DNA of 40,856 bases from Ruminococcus sp. (GTDB lineage: Bacteria > Bacillota > Clostridia > Oscillospirales > Acutalibacteraceae). The position numbers were made by a program, and so were the translations under genes. Below are positions 1 to 6,822 of the stretch, piece by piece (position 1 is the first letter of the stretch; each line of letters begins with the position of its first letter). Below the pieces are notes generated by a model. The model saw only the letters and a program-made list of their open reading frames with translations, ran no database searches and had not been told where the DNA came from. The stretch covers positions 1 through 40,856 of the forward strand of contig JAFTGC010000031.1 of the NCBI GenBank assembly GCA_017458105.1, read 5' to 3'.

Positions 1-49
1 TGGTATCTTCTATGCCTTCGAGCACTTCCATTAAGCTCAATTTCTTCAT
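1..49 (-). CDS. 5' end of an unidentified gene, cut by the window edge
   Basis: On the minus strand an ATG at 49-47 opens a frame that stays open to the window edge (16 codons, beginning MKKLSLMEVLEG). It is preceded by an AAAGAGGTGG ribosome binding site 5-6 bases upstream, which is as good as any in the window. Too little is present to name the product. The gene is divergent from the dockerin gene at 335. Confidence 0.6.
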   Translation of the reverse strand, partial: MKKLSLMEVLEGIEDT

Positions 50-228
50 GATATGACCACCTCTTTTTCAGTGTATCATATCTATTTCCTTTTGTCGGTT
101 ACAGCTCGTTTACAATTTGTTTACTCATTCAAAAACCGTGATTTAATTCAAACGAAAAATCTGTTTTTAAAAGGTATTAATTATAGATTGGTTAATTTGC
201 CTAACAAATAAATAACTTATATGTGCAA

Positions 229-287
229 TTTTTACGAAATATTATTTTTGGTAAAAATTTAAAAAATATTCATATATTTTTACGAAA
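229..287 (+). repeat. Direct repeat TTTTTACGAAA, two copies 48 bp apart
   Basis: Exact copies of TTTTTACGAAA lie at 229-239 and 277-287. The second covers the -35 zone of the dockerin promoter and the first lies about 50 bases upstream. The spacing (under five helical turns) and placement suit binding sites for a transcription factor, but no factor can be named. AT-rich sequence raises the chance of coincidence, although the ACG core is less trivial. Confidence 0.4.
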
Positions 288-292
288 ATCTA

Positions 293-301
293 TGGTATAA
301 T
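293..301 (+). promoter_or_regulatory. Extended -10 promoter of the dockerin gene
   Basis: TGG followed by TATAAT (296-301) forms a perfect extended -10 element, 34 bases before the start codon. There is no recognisable -35 at the right distance, which is usual for extended -10 promoters and would make transcription depend on an activator or on the TG motif. The predicted transcript has a leader of about 27 bases. Confidence 0.6.
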
Positions 302-334
302 AGTTCCAATAGAAAATTGTTGGAGGCAATTAAA

Positions 335-1630
335 ATGAAAAGAAAAGGAATATTATCTTTAATACTTGCATCAACTGTTATGTCAACTGCGTGTGTAGGT
401 GCGTTGTCTGTAAATGCAGCCGGAACAGCAAGTAATGATAAGTTGGCTTCACAGTACTCAACCAATAAAGCAGGTGTTGGTGCCAACAAAACAATAACTG
501 TTGATGGTGATATTTCCGATTGGGACAGTTCTATGATTATTGCACAGGGTGCTGCAAATGATGACCCTCGTGTATATAGGGACAACTCTATGTACGAGTT
601 ACCGGATGATTTGTATACACTCTACGGTGCTTACGATGATGAAAATTTGTACTTGATGTGGGAAATGACCAATGTTCAAGATGTTGTCGCACCAAATGAT
701 GATTATCCATTATCTCAAGGTGTGCTTTGGCAGACTCAGGAATATCCTATTATGATTGCGGTTGATACAGGTGACAGTTCAAGTGTAATAGGTAATAATT
801 GTTTGACATCTGCCGGCGGTTCTCTTTGGAATTTGAATCTTTCCTTTGCAAATAATAATGTTAACAAATTTATCTTATTTAATACAAAGGGTGGAAACGG
901 TCCATATGTTTACGGTGGCGACAGCAGTGGTGTTAATCCAAAAGAAATTTATACAGCTGCTACATCCGGCATTTCAGTAAAATACGGTCTTGGTATTAAA
1001 AGCACAAGTGTTATTGGTATAAACGGTGCTTATGGTGCCAATAACAATCGTGTACTTGGTGATATGTGTAATGAATCTGCTGCATGGGTTGATTTTAACA
1101 CTAAAGGACATAGTAGTTCCACAATGGATTTCCATTATGAGGTTTCAATCCCTTATAAAACTCTTGGTATAACTGCATCAGATGTTAAATCAAGAGGTCT
1201 TGGTGTTATGCTTATTGCAACAATGGGTGCTTCCGGAATGGACTGTTTACCTTATGATGTTGCTATGAATGATAATGCTAATTTACCTGACACAGCATCT
1301 CAGGAAAATAACAGTTATGAAAAAAGTGATGCCGATGAAATTACAGCAGCTTTTGCAAGAGTTGCTGTTGAAAACCCGGATCCGTTTCCAACAACTCCTA
1401 CAAATCCAACAACTCCTACAACAACAAAGCCGGCGGCTATTTTAGGCGATGCTAACAGCGACGGACAGGTTAATATAATTGATGCTTCAACCATCCAGAA
1501 ATATGTAGCAAAGATGTACAATGAATCACAGATTGATCTTGAGGCTGCTGATGTTGACAAGAATGGTTCTGTCAATGTTAAAGATGCAACAAAAATTCAG
1601 AAGTATGTTTCCGGGCTTGAGAGTCTATAA
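335..1630 (+). CDS. Secreted protein with CBM9-like N-terminal domain and C-terminal type I dockerin
   Basis: This 431-residue exported protein is probably a cellulosome- or amylosome-type component. The start at ATG 335 is set by GGAGG at 322-326; an upstream in-frame TTG at 317 has no such site. Residues 1-28 form a signal peptide (KRK, hydrophobic core, likely cut near VNA-AG). From residue 54 the motif TVDGDISDWD followed by YGAYDDENLYLMWE resembles the CBM9-like/DOMON fold of extracellular sugar-binding domains. A Pro/Thr linker spans about 347-368. Residues 371-431 are a type I dockerin with two calcium loops (DANSDGQVNIID and DVDKNGSVNVKD), each followed by a helix ending IQKYV. No catalytic domain was recognised, so it may be a substrate-binding or structural subunit. 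The dockerin would dock onto a cohesin scaffold encoded elsewhere. The dockerin call is firm; the CBM9-like call is moderate. Confidence 0.85.
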   Translation: MKRKGILSLILASTVMSTACVGALSVNAAGTASNDKLASQYSTNKAGVGANKTITVDGDISDWDSSMIIAQGAANDDPRVYRDNSMYELPDDLYTLYGAYDDENLYLMWEMTNVQDVVAPNDDYPLSQGVLWQTQEYPIMIAVDTGDSSSVIGNNCLTSAGGSLWNLNLSFANNNVNKFILFNTKGGNGPYVYGGDSSGVNPKEIYTAATSGISVKYGLGIKSTSVIGINGAYGANNNRVLGDMCNESAAWVDFNTKGHSSSTMDFHYEVSIPYKTLGITASDVKSRGLGVMLIATMGASGMDCLPYDVAMNDNANLPDTASQENNSYEKSDADEITAAFARVAVENPDPFPTTPTNPTTPTTTKPAAILGDANSDGQVNIIDASTIQKYVAKMYNESQIDLEAADVDKNGSVNVKDATKIQKYVSGLESL

Positions 1631-1664
1631 ATTTAATACTTGTACTTAGTAATTGATACTGTTT

Positions 1665-1692
1665 CGGGCTGTCAGATGACAGCCCGTTTTTT
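1665..1692 (+). terminator. Rho-independent terminator of the dockerin gene
   Basis: A perfect 9-bp stem CGGGCTGTC / GACAGCCCG (1665-1673 with 1678-1686) with a 4-base loop is followed by six T. It lies 34 bases after the stop codon and ends a one-gene transcript. Confidence 0.9.
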
Positions 1693-1706
1693 GTAAAGTT
1701 TATAAC

Positions 1707-1735
1707 TTGTAAAATATAATGCAATATGTTATTAT
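1707..1735 (+). promoter_or_regulatory. Sigma-A-type promoter for the nucleotidyltransferase-like gene
   Basis: TTGTAA (1707-1712), 17 bases, then TATTAT (1730-1735) preceded by TG at 1727-1728 (extended -10). The same TTGTAA-17-TGnTATTAT layout occurs before the aldo/keto reductase at 39493. The leader is about 30 bases. Confidence 0.6.
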
Positions 1736-1772
1736 GTGATTAAGAGAATGCTGAATAAAAGTAGGAGAGAGT

Positions 1773-2984
1773 ATGAAAAAATCATCTGTAGATTATTTTT
1801 TGTACATATTAAAGTGTTTTTATCAAAATACAGATTGTACTAAACCATATGAAGAGATTGACATTTCAGAGATATACAAACTTTCTAAAATGCATGATGT
1901 TCAGGGGATAATTTTTACAAAAATTAAAGATTTAAATTATTTTAAAAATTCTGAATACTATAATAGATTTCGTCAGAAATTTTTTGCGTTGGCAAGATTA
2001 GGTATTATTCTTGAAAATAATCTAAATAAGTTTACAGAAATTTTAAATGAAAATAAAATTCCTCATGTACTGTTTAAGGGAGCAATTATCCGAAACACAT
2101 ATCCGTCAAAAGAGCTTCGCACAATGGGGGATATTGATGTTTATATTAATGACGAATATACTGATAAAGCATTGGATGTTTTGCAGCGTAACGGATTTAT
2201 TCTTGATAATTCATGTTTTGAAAGCTATGTAAACACGGTGAAGTATAACGGAACATCTTATGAAATACATAGCAGTATTGCAAGCAGAAATTGTCATATA
2301 CACACGGCCGATTTTATTGATTTTTTTAAATCATGTGAAAATCATTGTGTTTTAATTTCAGACTATACATACACATTTGAACCAACCTATCATATAGTTT
2401 TCCTGCTATATCATTTGCTTAAGCATTTTGTGCGTAAAGGGTGCGGAATCAGAATGTTTCTTGATTTTCCTATGTTTATAGATTATTACGCTGACGAAAT
2501 TAATTATTCTCTGCTAAAAAAATATCTTGACGAGCTTCGACTCTATGATTTTGCCAATGTTGTATTTAATTTTTGTAGAATTAAGTTTGGTATGAAACTG
2601 CCTGAAATCTTTAGTGCCAATGTAGAAAATTATGTTATTGATAGTCTTACAAATAAAATTATAGTAGCAGGCACATTTGGCCATGAAATTGAAGAAACAA
2701 ATCACCAAAAAATTCAACGAGTGCAAATTAAAGGAAAGTACGGCAGATTCAGTAAGCTAAGAAGTATACTTAGGTTAGTTTTCCCGACAAAGGAGGAGTT
2801 GTATTACACAGGCTACTGGGATATAAATTCCTCAAAGTTACTTATTCCGCTGGGGCATATTAAAAGGTTCAATAAACAACTCTTTAAGAAAAAGACAGTA
2901 GGTAAGTTTGTTCGTGAAATGGTTACTTACAAGGTCAATGATTCGGATGTTGAACTTATTTCAAAAATGGGTATAGACCGGTAA
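1773..2984 (+). CDS. Nucleotidyltransferase-fold family protein (NTP_transf_5-like)
   Basis: A 403-residue cytoplasmic protein with the signature of the uncharacterised nucleotidyltransferase family often annotated NTP_transf_5 (PF14907). It has FKGAIIRNTYP at 101-111 and R116-TMGDIDVYIND, where D120 and D122 would be the paired metal-binding aspartates of the polymerase-beta-like fold. The length fits the family. GGAGAG lies 6 bases before the ATG. The gene stands alone between its own promoter and terminator. Relatives often sit in polysaccharide or peptide biosynthesis loci, but no such neighbour is present here, so the substrate is unknown. The family call is fairly firm and the catalytic activity is inferred. 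Confidence 0.75.
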   Translation: MKKSSVDYFLYILKCFYQNTDCTKPYEEIDISEIYKLSKMHDVQGIIFTKIKDLNYFKNSEYYNRFRQKFFALARLGIILENNLNKFTEILNENKIPHVLFKGAIIRNTYPSKELRTMGDIDVYINDEYTDKALDVLQRNGFILDNSCFESYVNTVKYNGTSYEIHSSIASRNCHIHTADFIDFFKSCENHCVLISDYTYTFEPTYHIVFLLYHLLKHFVRKGCGIRMFLDFPMFIDYYADEINYSLLKKYLDELRLYDFANVVFNFCRIKFGMKLPEIFSANVENYVIDSLTNKIIVAGTFGHEIEETNHQKIQRVQIKGKYGRFSKLRSILRLVFPTKEELYYTGYWDINSSKLLIPLGHIKRFNKQLFKKKTVGKFVREMVTYKVNDSDVELISKMGIDR

Positions 2985-2988
2985 TTCA

Positions 2989-3040
2989 AACCGTTTTTAT
3001 AAAGTTACATTAAGTTGCTTTATAAAAACGGTTATTTTTA
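2989..3040 (+). terminator. Terminator with a 16-bp perfect stem
   Basis: AACCGTTTTTATAAAG (2989-3004) pairs perfectly with 3018-3033 across a 13-base loop, followed by ATTTTTA. The stem is near-symmetrical in A and T, so it may terminate on both strands. It lies 4 bases after the stop codon. Confidence 0.8.
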
Positions 3041-3147
3041 TGTCATAAATTTCCTCCTGCCCTAATATCATTAATATATAAAGCTAAGGATTTACCGAAT
3101 ATGTACATAGCTATACTGACTCGGTGCTTCCGAAAAGGAGAGAAACT

Positions 3148-4662
3148 ATGGAAATCGAAAACAACATCAAAATCTGCGGTAGGGATAATCTTTTTACTCA
3201 GGCTATCGAAGAGCCTGTTGATATAGATTTTACTCTGCCTGATTACTGCCCGGATATTGAAAAAATTCTCAAATGTACACTGACACCACAGATTTTTTCA
3301 AGAAATGTATCGGGAGGTGTTCTTGAAATTGAGGGTGTATCTGTAATATCTGTAATGTATGTTGACAGTGTCAGAAAAACACTGCGTACAAGCAAGCAGG
3401 TTGTACCTTTCAACCGCACAATGAACATCAAAGAGTTCCCTGAAAGTCACTTTATAAATACAACGGCAACAACCGAATATGTAAATTGCCGTGCACTGTC
3501 GCCTCGAAGATTAGTTATCAAAGGCTCATTCAGTATAAAGGTTGAGATTGTCGCCAAGTCCGTTACTATGGTTCCGATGTCTGACAGTTTCAGCGATTTT
3601 CAAAAAAGGTGTATCCGAAAAAATTATATGGATGTTACGGCTGTAACTGAAGAAACATTCAATATTAACGAAAGTATCAGTGTTCAGAACAAACCGGACA
3701 TTGAATCTGTAATAAAATCAGTTATAAAAGTGAATATAAATGAGCAAAAATCCATTGATGATAAAATTATGGTTAAAGGAGAAGTCAATTTAAGACTTTT
3801 GTACCTGTCTGATTTATATTCAGGCGAAACACAGTGCCTTGATTATATGGTGCCGTTTAATCAAATTATCTCCTGCGTTGGGGCTGATAGTGATACAATC
3901 AATGATGTTTCTTGCGAATTATTATCTCACGATGTAAATACTTCTAAGGAATCTGATGATAAAACTGTTACTTTAGAAGCAAGAGTGAACATAACAGCCG
4001 TATGTTACAAAGCCAGGGAACAGGAGTTCCTTTCTGACGCTTATTCAAGGGACTATATGTGTGACCTTAAATTTAAAACATTGCAGCCCGTTTCAGCTGT
4101 TCGTCCTATAAAGAGAAATTTTATCCGAAAAATGGACATTTCTTCAAATGATAAAGATTTTGTCAAAGTTTTGGATGTGTATAACGAAAATTGCTCATCA
4201 ACTGTTCGTAACGACGGCGGTTTAATTACCTTTGTGGGTAAGGCGGGCATCTGTGTAATTGCAGTTGATGGAGAAGGAATGCCGTTTTATATTGAGCGAA
4301 CAATGGATTTTACTGATAAAACCGATGAAGCATTTGGTGATGTTGTGAGTATATCTCCGGATATAAGCTCAGTAAGTTATCGAATAAAAGATGAACATAC
4401 CCTTGAACTCAGAGTAGAAATTTCAATTACAGCTTTTGTTACAAACAACGATACTCACAGTGTTGTTGAGGATATTGTTGTGTATGAGGATAAAAAAATC
4501 GAAAAGAACAACTCGGCTTTAACTCTTTATTTTGCCGACAAAGGCGAGGCACTTTGGGATATTGCAAAACGATATTTTACGGATGAAGACTTCATCAGAG
4601 AAGATAACGACTTGAGTGATGATGTGCTTTCCGAAAAAGAAATGCTGATAATTCGCAGATAA
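3148..4662 (+). CDS. sipL: SipL-like spore coat morphogenesis protein (DUF3794/SPOCS repeats plus LysM)
   Basis: A 504-residue protein made in the mother cell during sporulation. In Clostridioides difficile, SipL binds SpoIVA through its LysM domain and is needed to localise the coat. The start at ATG 3148 has AAGGAGAG 6 bases upstream; an in-frame GTG at 3124 has none. The opening ENNIKICGRDNLFTQ and DFTLPDYCPDIEKIL are typical of DUF3794 (SPOCS) proteins, and the beta-rich body appears to carry more than one copy of the unit. Residues about 454-504 are a LysM domain (LYFADKGEALWDIAKRYF...). The next gene, 23 bases on, is spoIVA, its known partner, which strengthens the call. No clear sigma-E promoter could be assigned upstream. 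Confidence 0.88.
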   Translation: MEIENNIKICGRDNLFTQAIEEPVDIDFTLPDYCPDIEKILKCTLTPQIFSRNVSGGVLEIEGVSVISVMYVDSVRKTLRTSKQVVPFNRTMNIKEFPESHFINTTATTEYVNCRALSPRRLVIKGSFSIKVEIVAKSVTMVPMSDSFSDFQKRCIRKNYMDVTAVTEETFNINESISVQNKPDIESVIKSVIKVNINEQKSIDDKIMVKGEVNLRLLYLSDLYSGETQCLDYMVPFNQIISCVGADSDTINDVSCELLSHDVNTSKESDDKTVTLEARVNITAVCYKAREQEFLSDAYSRDYMCDLKFKTLQPVSAVRPIKRNFIRKMDISSNDKDFVKVLDVYNENCSSTVRNDGGLITFVGKAGICVIAVDGEGMPFYIERTMDFTDKTDEAFGDVVSISPDISSVSYRIKDEHTLELRVEISITAFVTNNDTHSVVEDIVVYEDKKIEKNNSALTLYFADKGEALWDIAKRYFTDEDFIREDNDLSDDVLSEKEMLIIRR

Positions 4663-4685
4663 AAAATATAAATGGAGGAATACAG

Positions 4686-6164
4686 GTGACAGAAAGAAGC
4701 ATTTACCGTGATATTGCTGAAAGAACAAACGGTGATATATATATTGGCGTCGTAGGTCCTGTTCGTACGGGTAAGAGTACATTTATCAAAAAATTTATGG
4801 ATACAATTGTAATTCCTAATATTGATGAGGAAAATCTAAGGACTCGCACAAATGATGAACTTCCGCAGTCAGCAGGCGGCAGAACAATAATGACCACAGA
4901 GCCAAAGTTTATCCCTGAAGAGGCTATGGAAATTTCTCTTCCTGACAACGCTCATCTTAAGGTTAGAATGATTGATTGCGTAGGTTATGTTGTTGATGAG
5001 TCAATGGGATATATGGAAGATGACAGACCACGCATGGTTAAAACTCCGTGGTCTGAGGATGAAATCCCTTTTAATGAAGCTGCCGAGATTGGTACAAAAA
5101 AAGTTATAAACGATCACAGTACAATTGGGCTGGTAATTACCACCGACGGCTCTATAAGTGATATTTCCAGAGATTCTTATGTAGAAGCGGAAGAAAGAGT
5201 AGTTAATGAACTGAAATCAATTGACAAGCCTTTTGTTGTACTTCTAAACTGCGTTGATCCGCAAAGCAGGGAATGCAGTCGGCTTTCAAATGAACTTTCG
5301 CTTAAGTATCAGGTTCCGGTTATGCCTGTAAACTGCTTGACAATTGACGAAAATGAGATTAAGCGTGTTATGGCTCAAGTTCTTTTTGAGTTTCCAATCA
5401 GAGAAATCAATATTGATATGCCCAGATGGGTGGTCAATCTTTCAAAAGATCACTGGCTTAAGAGCGATATATTTTCAAAAATTAATGAATGTGCAAGAGG
5501 GGTGGAAAAACTCCGTCAGGTTCAGGATACTTGCAATGGTATTGGACAGGATGATTTTGTAAGTGCGAGCGAAATTAAGGAGTTGGACCTCGGTAAAGGT
5601 ATTGCCGATATTAAGTTGTTAATTGACAGCGGTTGTTTTTATAAGGTAATGTCTGAAAAAACCGGCACTCAAATTAGTGATGAAGAAGCTCTTATGGAAA
5701 GTATAAGTATGCTTTCGGCAAAGCAAAAAGAGTTTGATAAAATTGCAGCAGCTTACCGTGATGTTGAAGAAAAAGGCTACGGTATTGTAATGCCTACTTT
5801 GGAGGAATTAACCCTTGATGAACCGCAGATTATAAAGCAAAGCGGAAAATACGGAATAAGGCTGAAAGCATCTGCACCATCGATTCATATGATGAAGGTA
5901 GAAACAGAGGCAGAGGTTACTCCGATTGTCGGAAGTGAACAGCAGAGTCAGGAGCTTGTTTCTTATTTGCTCAAAGAGTTTGAGGAGAATCCGGTAAAAA
6001 TCTGGGAGAGCAATATTTTCGGAAAATCTGTCCATGAGCTTGTCAATGAAGGACTTCACAATAAGTTGTATAGAATGCCGGAGGATGCCAGAAGAAAAAT
6101 CGGTGAAACCATTGAAAAAATAATAAACGATGGTTGTAACGGATTAATTTGTATTATACTATAA
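4686..6164 (+). CDS. spoIVA: Stage IV sporulation protein A, coat-anchoring ATPase
   Basis: SpoIVA is a 492-residue ATPase that polymerises on the forespore outer membrane and forms the base layer on which the coat assembles; it is also needed for cortex formation. Walker A is GPVRTGKS at 24-31, with Lys30 where the Bacillus protein has it. Thr70 and Thr71 (TIMTTEP) match the threonines described as important for hydrolysis and polymerisation. DCVGYVVDES and LLNCVDP complete the GTPase-like core. The last residues, GLICIIL, match the conserved membrane-targeting end, so the gene is full length. GTG is the start, with GGAGG at 4674-4678. It is probably co-transcribed with sipL. Confidence 0.97.
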   Translation: MTERSIYRDIAERTNGDIYIGVVGPVRTGKSTFIKKFMDTIVIPNIDEENLRTRTNDELPQSAGGRTIMTTEPKFIPEEAMEISLPDNAHLKVRMIDCVGYVVDESMGYMEDDRPRMVKTPWSEDEIPFNEAAEIGTKKVINDHSTIGLVITTDGSISDISRDSYVEAEERVVNELKSIDKPFVVLLNCVDPQSRECSRLSNELSLKYQVPVMPVNCLTIDENEIKRVMAQVLFEFPIREINIDMPRWVVNLSKDHWLKSDIFSKINECARGVEKLRQVQDTCNGIGQDDFVSASEIKELDLGKGIADIKLLIDSGCFYKVMSEKTGTQISDEEALMESISMLSAKQKEFDKIAAAYRDVEEKGYGIVMPTLEELTLDEPQIIKQSGKYGIRLKASAPSIHMMKVETEAEVTPIVGSEQQSQELVSYLLKEFEENPVKIWESNIFGKSVHELVNEGLHNKLYRMPEDARRKIGETIEKIINDGCNGLICIIL

Positions 6165-6189
6165 CAAAAACCATTTTAACAAATTAATC
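6142..6189 (+). other. Inverted repeat across the 3' end of spoIVA
   Basis: GATTAATTTGT at 6142-6152 is perfectly complementary to ACAAATTAATC at 6179-6189, with a 26-base loop that includes the stop codon. The arm is AT-rich and no T-tract follows, so it is a weak terminator candidate. It could instead be a 3'-end stabilising structure. Confidence 0.35.
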
Positions 6190-6248
6190 TGTATATCTTG
6201 TCTAAAATTGGTAATAATTGAAAAAATTCAAAAATCCCCCATATTTTA

Positions 6249-6277
6249 TTGAATAAATAACCAACTCATTGTATAAT
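6249..6277 (+). promoter_or_regulatory. Sigma-A promoter for the oadG-oadB unit
   Basis: TTGAAT (6249-6254), 17 bases, TATAAT (6272-6277). This is a near-consensus vegetative promoter. It predicts a leader of roughly 100 bases before oadG. Confidence 0.75.
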
Positions 6278-6304
6278 ATTAATGTATAAAAATATGGTAA
6301 GCAC

Positions 6305-6331
6305 TGACTTAATCCGTTGACCCATAAGTCA
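6305..6331 (+). other. Leader hairpin upstream of oadG
   Basis: TGACTTA (6305-6311) pairs with TAAGTCA (6325-6331) around a 13-base loop inside the untranslated leader. It matches no riboswitch class I know and has no following T-tract. Confidence 0.35.
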
Positions 6332-6386
6332 AGTTTTACATAGGTTTGCAGGTTTGCTTGGTGCTTCCGTTAATATGGGGGATTTT

Positions 6387-6803
6387 ATGGATATTAAAAG
6401 TATCTTAGCAGCAACGCTGTCATTTGGCGATAAGGTTAGTATTTCTCTGACTACATTGCTGACAGGCTTCGCTGTGGTTTTTTCAGTGCTTATCCTTCTC
6501 ATTGTAATTATAATTATTTTGGGAAAGGTCATTTCCACTGCACAAAACAAATCTAAAAAGAACAGTTCGGAAGTTGAAAAAAAACCTGTGACTGTTAAAA
6601 CCCAATCTCCAAAGCCAACAACTGCTAAAAAAATAACTTCGGATGGAATTCCCGAGGAGATTATTGCAGTGATTGCTGCGGCTGTGGACAGTACCTACGG
6701 TACCGGTAAAGTCAGAATTGCCGGAATTAAGAAGTCTCGTAGTTACGGCGGACGCTCCGCTTGGGGACAGGCTGGTGTTATGAACAACACCAGACCATTT
6801 TAA
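6387..6803 (+). CDS. oadG: Gamma subunit of a sodium-pumping biotin-dependent decarboxylase (OadG family)
   Basis: A 138-residue small membrane subunit. In oxaloacetate, methylmalonyl-CoA and glutaconyl-CoA decarboxylases it anchors the alpha subunit to the membrane-embedded beta pump. One membrane helix spans about residues 18-48, followed by a Lys/Pro/Thr-rich flexible stretch (KKPVTVKTQSPKPTTAKK). The C-terminal segment IPEEIIAVIAAAV...GKVRIAGIKKSRSYGGRSAWGQAG is typical of Clostridia OadG-like proteins. ATG 6387 is chosen because GGGGGA lies 4 bases before it; an upstream ATG at 6375 and a TTG at 6354 lack such a site. oadB follows after 19 bases. Confidence 0.8.
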   Translation: MDIKSILAATLSFGDKVSISLTTLLTGFAVVFSVLILLIVIIIILGKVISTAQNKSKKNSSEVEKKPVTVKTQSPKPTTAKKITSDGIPEEIIAVIAAAVDSTYGTGKVRIAGIKKSRSYGGRSAWGQAGVMNNTRPF

Positions 6804-6822
6804 TCGGAAAGGAAGTTGAAAG

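Larger units (their letters stand above)
50..334. other. Divergent intergenic region, very AT-rich
   Basis: This 285-base gap separates the divergent gene leaving at 49 from the dockerin gene. It holds the dockerin promoter and an 11-base direct repeat (both listed separately). On the minus strand a TATGAT at 80-75 is a possible -10 for the partial gene, but no good -35 accompanies it. No further gene or RNA was recognised. Confidence 0.5.

Noticed and set aside
335..424. Possible lipobox in the dockerin protein signal peptide (STAC, Cys20)
   Set aside because: The position three before the cysteine is Ser, not Leu/Val/Ile, and a normal signal peptidase I site (VNA-AG) follows.
3041..3147. 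Search for a sigma-E promoter upstream of sipL
   Set aside because: CATAGCTA (3106-3113) and TATACT (3112-3117) are partial -10 matches, but neither has a -35 at the right distance, so no promoter is claimed.
3123..6368. GGTGCTTCCG occurs before sipL (3123-3132) and again before oadG (6359-6368)
   Set aside because: Hundreds of repeated 10-mers are expected by chance in 40 kb, and the contexts around the two copies differ.
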